Source: Anaerolineae bacterium
GTDB lineage: Bacteria > Chloroflexota > Anaerolineae > Promineifilales > Promineifilaceae
DNA: 64,000 nucleotides
Assembly: GCA_020848035.1 (NCBI GenBank)
Contig: JADLAX010000077.1
Location: forward strand, 178,010-242,009
Direction: 5' to 3'
Numbering within the stretch: position 1 is the stretch's first letter; every line of letters starts with the position of its first letter. Below are positions 60,264 to 64,000 of the stretch, one piece after another. The translations under genes were made by a program, and so were the position numbers. Under the pieces are notes generated by a model. It ran no database searches. It saw only the letters and a program-made list of their open reading frames with translations, and had not been told where the DNA came from.

Positions 60264-61373
60264 CTATTCTTCCTGTAAAGCAATGGTTTGGGGTTCGTTT
60301 AGCGGCTCCTCGGTGCGTTCGGCAGCTGGCTCAAGCTCTGGCTGGGCGGCAACAATGGGCCGAGGCTCGGCGATAAATTCAGGTTCGGCGAGCGGCTGCG
60401 GTGCGGCAGCGGGTGTCGGCGCTGGTATTTCGCCGCGAAAATATTGAAACATAAATTTGAGGCTGGCCAGCACCGGCACGATGAGCAGTGCCCCGAGCAG
60501 CCCGGTGAACGTCAGGGCGGCCAGCAGAGCCACCACCACCACGCCGGAGTGCAGCTTGAGCGCGTGCCCCATGTACTGCGGCCGCAGCCACAAATTGTCC
60601 ACCTGCTGAATGGCAGCATAGACGCCGATGAGCAAAATGACCAGCCCAAACGGCGAAAGCGGCAGCCATCCCTGGCGGAAAAGCCACAAAATGAGCGACG
60701 TGCTGGCCAAAATCAGCACACCCAGCACCAAAAAGATGATGAGCTGCGCCCGCAGGAAAATGCGCCAGATGTTGTCCAGCCCGTTGGCTAACTCCCGCGC
60801 CGTCGGTTGGTAGTCCGCAGGCACCAGGTGAATCAGGCCCGGGACAATCTTCTGGCCATCGCGCATGAAGTAGTACAGGCTCACCAAAATGACCAGGCTC
60901 CAGATGAGGTTATCGGCCAGGCCGCCCAACCAGCCACCGCCCGCTTCCGGCAGGCTGGAAATGGCGTTGCTGGAGGCTCGCTCCAGGTAATCGAGCACAA
61001 TTTGCGGCTGGACGGTGAAGTTGAGGATGGTAAACGGCCGTTCCATCAACAGCAGGAGTTCGGCCCACGCCTGGCGCAGCTCTATGCTCCACTCTGGCAC
61101 CTGGTTCACCACCAGGGCACTGATGCCAAAAACAGTCCCGGCCAAAAGCAGCAGCGAAACCAGAAAAACAAGGCTGGCCGTCATCGGGCGGCTCAGGCGC
61201 AGGCGGTTTTGCAGCGAGCAAATGAGGGGATTAAACAGGTAAGCAATCAGCGCGGCCACCAGAAGCGATCGCCAAAGTGGCCCGGTAAGAATCACCAGGA
61301 CAACAAAGGCAGTAAGGCCTGCCAAAAGCCATAAAGATTGGGGTGAAGCAGAAAACTTCAGTCTATTGTTCAT
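60264..61373 (-). CDS. AI-2E family transporter (PerM/TqsA-like)
   Basis: The 369-residue protein has seven or eight membrane segments (LAGLTAFVVLVILTGPLW, SLVFLVSLLLLAGTVFGISAL, LIIFLVLGVLILASTSLILW, VVVVALLAALTFTGLLGALL). The family core IGVYAAIQQVDNLWLRPQYMG, normally with Q-x-x-xNxxxxP, is present. The C-terminus is a Pro/Glu/Ala tail. Members export autoinducer 2 or act as Na+/H+ antiporters. It is the first gene of a unit with the P2-type ATPase, suggesting a role in ion balance. Confidence 0.85.
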   Translation of the reverse strand: MNNRLKFSASPQSLWLLAGLTAFVVLVILTGPLWRSLLVAALIAYLFNPLICSLQNRLRLSRPMTASLVFLVSLLLLAGTVFGISALVVNQVPEWSIELRQAWAELLLLMERPFTILNFTVQPQIVLDYLERASSNAISSLPEAGGGWLGGLADNLIWSLVILVSLYYFMRDGQKIVPGLIHLVPADYQPTARELANGLDNIWRIFLRAQLIIFLVLGVLILASTSLILWLFRQGWLPLSPFGLVILLIGVYAAIQQVDNLWLRPQYMGHALKLHSGVVVVALLAALTFTGLLGALLIVPVLASLKFMFQYFRGEIPAPTPAAAPQPLAEPEFIAEPRPIVAAQPELEPAAERTEEPLNEPQTIALQEE

Positions 61374-61631
61374 TGTCGTTGTTTGATTCGGCTTCAGTTG
61401 GGATGACCAAAGAACAGTATATCAATGATCGCTTACTCCGACATCTGCCACTCAGAAATAAGATGCGCAAAGGCGCAAAGCTACAGGAAGTGTATGCATT
61501 ATCTACGCAAATCTGCCAAATTTGTTTTGGCAGCAGGTTACACATTGATGAGCAGCAAAACTTTGACGGACGGCCAGCAGCTGGGCTATATTTCCGACTA
61601 TGTTTAATGAACTTACTAAGTCAGACGGCGC
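61374..61631. other. Divergent intergenic region, no gene recognised
   Basis: This 258-bp region between the AI-2E and ROK repressor genes is AT-rich and presumably holds two promoters and the ROK repressor's operator. I could not find a credible frame or a clear palindrome. Confidence 0.4.
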
Positions 61632-62837
61632 ATGACCCAATCCCAGGCAGCTGCCCAAAAGGCCACCCGGCAGCACACCCGGCAGCACAACGCCCGCCTG
61701 GTCCTAAAGACCATCTACGAAGCGGGCGAAGTGAGCCGCGCCGACCTGGCCCGCCGGACCGGGCTGACCCGGGCCACCGTCTCCAGCATCGTGGCGGGGT
61801 ACCTGGACAATCGCATTGTGGCCGAATCGGGCCACGGGCCGTCGCTGGGCGGCAAGCCCCCCATCCTGCTGCGGCTGGTGCCGGACGCACGCCAGCTCAT
61901 TTGCCTGGACCTGGGCAGCGAGCAGTTCACCGGGGCATTGGTCAATTTACGCGGCCAGTTTGAGAAGCAGATCAGTTTGCCGGTTAACGGCCGTATCGCC
62001 CAACCCGCCCTCGATTTAGTGGATGAACTGGTCGATCAACTGCTGGCCCACGTCACCGCGCCGCTGCTGGGGCTGGCCCTGGGCAGCCCGGGCCTCATCG
62101 ACACTGCCGCCGGCGTGGTGAAACAGTCCGTGAACCTGGCGTGGCACGACCTACCGCTGCGCCAACTGCTGGCCGACCGCTGCGGCTGCCCCGTCTACCT
62201 GGCCAACGACAGCCACCTGGCGGCCCTGGCGGAATATTCCTACGGCCGCAGCGCGGCAAACAGCCTGGTGTTGATCAAACTGGGCCAGGGCATCGGCGCG
62301 GGCCTGGTGTTAAACGGCCGTCTCTTTCCGGGTGAGGGCTTTGGCGCGGGCGAAATTGGCCACGTCCGCGTGGTAGACAGCGGCGACCTGTGCTCCTGCG
62401 GCAACACGGGCTGCCTGGAAACGGTAGCCAGCCTACCCGCCCTGCTGCGCCAGGCAGAAACGGCCGCGGCCAAAACCCCCACATCGCTGCTGGCGGTGGG
62501 ACGGCCGTCTGGCCAACCCATCACCTGGGGGCTTTTGCAGCAGGCATGCCAGCAGGGCGACGCCGCCGCCCGGCAAGTGGTAACGCAGGCGGGTGAATTT
62601 TTAGGCATCGCCGTGGCCAATCTGGTGGGCATTCTCAACGTGCAGCACATCGTTCTGGCCGGAGAGGTGGCCCAGTTGGGCGACCTGTTCCTCAACGCGG
62701 TGCAAAACAGCGTGGCGCGGCGGGTGCTGCCCGCGCTGGCGGCGACAACGGCCGTACAGTTCGTCACTGTCGAAACAAACCTGGTTTTACTCGGCGCGGC
62801 CGCACTGATTTTGAGCCAGGGGTTAGGGGTGATTTGA
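61632..62837 (+). CDS. ROK-family transcriptional repressor
   Basis: The 401-residue protein joins an N-terminal winged helix-turn-helix (VSRADLARRTGLTRATVSSIV, about 30-55) to a ROK domain: LICLDLGSEQFTGALVNLRG, ALGSPGLIDTAAGVV, NDSHLAALAEY and the zinc motif CSCGNTGCLE. NagC/XylR-type proteins of this layout repress sugar genes and release DNA when a sugar binds. The ATP-binding loop DLGSEQF is degenerate compared with DxGGTK, so it is probably not a kinase. It lies upstream of a ROK kinase gene that may be its target. Confidence 0.88.
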   Translation: MTQSQAAAQKATRQHTRQHNARLVLKTIYEAGEVSRADLARRTGLTRATVSSIVAGYLDNRIVAESGHGPSLGGKPPILLRLVPDARQLICLDLGSEQFTGALVNLRGQFEKQISLPVNGRIAQPALDLVDELVDQLLAHVTAPLLGLALGSPGLIDTAAGVVKQSVNLAWHDLPLRQLLADRCGCPVYLANDSHLAALAEYSYGRSAANSLVLIKLGQGIGAGLVLNGRLFPGEGFGAGEIGHVRVVDSGDLCSCGNTGCLETVASLPALLRQAETAAAKTPTSLLAVGRPSGQPITWGLLQQACQQGDAAARQVVTQAGEFLGIAVANLVGILNVQHIVLAGEVAQLGDLFLNAVQNSVARRVLPALAATTAVQFVTVETNLVLLGAAALILSQGLGVI

Positions 62838-62908
62838 GATTGGAAATTAGAGATTAGAGATTGGAGATTAGCCGCTTTCAATCTCTGCTCTCCAATCCCC
62901 AATCTCCC
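62836..62908. repeat. Iterated-word hairpin (GAGATTGGAAATTAGAGATTAG type)
   Basis: Words of the type GAGATTAGAGATTGGAGATT (62836-62869) face their reverse complements (62880-62908) between the two ROK genes. It overlaps the last base of the repressor's stop region and could attenuate transcription into the kinase. Confidence 0.65.
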
Positions 62909-62925
62909 TTTCTAAAGGAATTTTC

Positions 62926-63876
62926 ATGCAAACAGCGCAGCTTTTGGTGGGATTAGACGTGGGCGGCACCAAAACGGCCGTCCTCCTGGCTGACGCAAAT
63001 GGCAACGCGTTGGCTGAGGCAACCATTCCCACCTACACCGCCACCCCCGAGGCGCTGCTGGGCACCATCAGCCGGGCCGTGCGCACCGTCCTGGCCGAGG
63101 TGCGGGCTACGCCCCGACAAATTCGGAGCATCGGCCTGGGTGTGCCGGGGCTGGTGGACCCGGCCACGGGCATCGTGCAGCTGGCGGTTAACCTGAATTT
63201 GCAGCGTTACCCGCTGGGACCAGCTGTTGCGGCCCGCTTCAAAACGCCCGCCTTCCTGGAAAACGACGTGCGCACGGCGGCTGTCGGGGCTTTTGCCTAC
63301 GTGCAGCAGACTGAGCCGGTGCAAAGCCTGGCCTACGTGAGCATCGGGACGGGCGTGGCGGCAGGGGTGATTTTGAACGGCCGTCTGCATCGCGGGCACA
63401 ACGGCATGGCGGGCGAAATTGGCCACATGATCGTAGAGCCGGGCGGGGCGCGCTGCAACTGCGGCCAATACGGCTGTCTGGAAACGATTGTGGCCGGTCC
63501 GGCCATCGTGCGCCAGCTGATTGCCGCTGCGCCCGAGCTGCAAAATACGGTTCGCCATGCGGGTGATGTGTACGAAGCGGCCGGGCAGGGCCATGCCGCC
63601 GCGCAGGCCGTGGTGCAGCGGGTGAGCCAGCACCTCAGCCGGGCCATGCAATGGCTGGTGATGATGTACGACGTGGAAAAAATCGTCATAGGCGGCGGCG
63701 TCACCCGCAGCGGCGAGGCTTTCATGAACCCGATCCGGCATGAACTGGCCCAGATGTGCCAGGAGTCCCCCCTGGCCGCCGCGCTGCTGGGCGAGGCCAA
63801 GCTGCACCTCATGCCGCCGGAGTACAATCCGGGTTTGTGGGGCGCGGTGCGGTTGGCGGTGGGCGGTAATCGGTAG
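62926..63876 (+). CDS. ROK-family sugar kinase (glucokinase-like)
   Basis: The 316-residue protein begins LLVGLDVGGTKTAVLLADANG, the intact ATP-binding loop. SIGLGVPGLVDPATGIV, the catalytic Asp in FLENDVRTAAVGAF, GTGVAAGVILNGRLHRG, the GHM segment and the zinc motif CNCGQYGCLE follow. The C-terminus has IVIGGGVTRSGEAF. It would phosphorylate glucose or a related hexose with ATP. AAGGA precedes the ATG. Its pairing with a ROK repressor and the nearby alpha-mannosidase suggest use of sugars released from glycans. Confidence 0.88.
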   Translation: MQTAQLLVGLDVGGTKTAVLLADANGNALAEATIPTYTATPEALLGTISRAVRTVLAEVRATPRQIRSIGLGVPGLVDPATGIVQLAVNLNLQRYPLGPAVAARFKTPAFLENDVRTAAVGAFAYVQQTEPVQSLAYVSIGTGVAAGVILNGRLHRGHNGMAGEIGHMIVEPGGARCNCGQYGCLETIVAGPAIVRQLIAAAPELQNTVRHAGDVYEAAGQGHAAAQAVVQRVSQHLSRAMQWLVMMYDVEKIVIGGGVTRSGEAFMNPIRHELAQMCQESPLAAALLGEAKLHLMPPEYNPGLWGAVRLAVGGNR

Positions 63877-63883
63877 TGCATCG

Positions 63884-64000
63884 TTAACATGATTGTTGAA
63901 CTTTTACAATTGGATAAAGTCGTTTCAGCTTGATGCGAGCATCTTCCGTTGTGAAGCGCCAATCAATCCCGACTTGCTTTTGATTGCGCTCGTCTTGCCA
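63884..64000 (-). CDS. C-terminal end of an IS630-family transposase (partial)
   Basis: The minus strand is open from the window edge to a TAA at 63884-63886. The 38 residues read WQDERNQKQVGIDWRFT, then TEDARIKLKRLYPIV and KVQQSC. The VDWxFTxEDARIKLKRLYP block is the usual C-terminus of IS630-family transposases. The catalytic DDE part must lie beyond the window. Whether the element is intact cannot be seen. Confidence 0.75.
   Translation of the reverse strand, partial: WQDERNQKQVGIDWRFTTEDARIKLKRLYPIVKVQQSC

Noticed and set aside
1..64000. tRNA, rRNA and CRISPR loci
   Set aside because: I looked in the intergenic gaps for T-arm sequences with a paired acceptor stem and for regularly spaced direct repeats, and found none. 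A tRNA scan would be needed to exclude them fully.

Overview
The window looks like chromosomal DNA of a GC-rich, T-box-using bacterium, most likely a member of the Chloroflexota (Anaerolineae-like). This rests on gene content and style, not on a marker gene: TGS-less ThrRS under a T-box, pyrimidine-nucleoside phosphorylase, PlsY, large Thr/Pro-rich lipoproteins, a DUF3179 lipoprotein and a GH38 mannosidase. No rRNA, tRNA or CRISPR array was seen. About 90 copies of the 8-bp palindrome ACGGCCGT (about 2 expected by chance) mark the host backbone. They are absent from three stretches (about 1.7-4.8 kb, 13.9-16.3 kb and 23.0-30.2 kb) that also hold the accessory genes.

Layout. 1-4.7 kb: 3' end of an ornithine-cyclodeaminase-like gene, a formylglycine-generating-enzyme-like gene, a one-domain LuxR regulator, a secreted SH3b/CHAP-like protein, a 129-bp duplicated tail of the first gene, then a solitary integron gene cassette with a recognisable attC site. 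4.7-13.5 kb: a fused SBP3-SBP5 lipoprotein, plsY, a JAMM peptidase, fumarase, a ferredoxin, superoxide dismutase and an orphan histidine kinase. 13.6-16.2 kb: a PIN/RHH toxin-antitoxin pair and an AT-rich gene of unknown function. 16.4-20.6 kb: two adjacent threonyl-tRNA synthetase genes, the upstream one led by a T-box. 20.7-23.0 kb: ECF sigma factor, zinc-finger anti-sigma factor and a bactofilin-like membrane protein in one unit.

23.3-30.0 kb is the most interesting accessory island. It has a small membrane protein, a 925-residue HerA/VirB4-like ATPase, and two proteins that share a coiled-coil N-terminus but carry different C-terminal domains (ParB-like in one, nuclease-like in the other). 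The second is interrupted by an in-frame TGA. This is the pattern of polymorphic effectors linked to an export or loading ATPase, and it is followed by a convergent gene joining an NLR-type N-terminus to a DUF4870 membrane tail.

30.1-47.3 kb: fmt, a ketopantoate-reductase-like gene, a class II aldolase, a glycerophosphodiesterase, a pyrimidine-nucleoside phosphorylase, an MTA/SAH-deaminase fused to a CYTH-like domain, an SCP2 protein, three tandem clan-A glycosidase-like surface proteins, a CopD-like protein, a sugar transferase, RNase Z and a second PIN/RHH pair. 47.4-64 kb: an ATP-grasp ligase, a VOC protein, a CBM48-like protein, a DUF3179 lipoprotein, a GH38 alpha-mannosidase, an EreA/ChaN-like protein, a DUF6159 protein, a P2-type cation ATPase with an AI-2E transporter, a ROK repressor with a ROK kinase, and the C-terminal end of an IS630 transposase at the edge. 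The mannosidase, ROK pair, CBM48 protein and glycosidase-like lipoproteins suggest a heterotrophic, polysaccharide-using life style. Intergenic regions repeatedly carry hairpins built from short iterated words.
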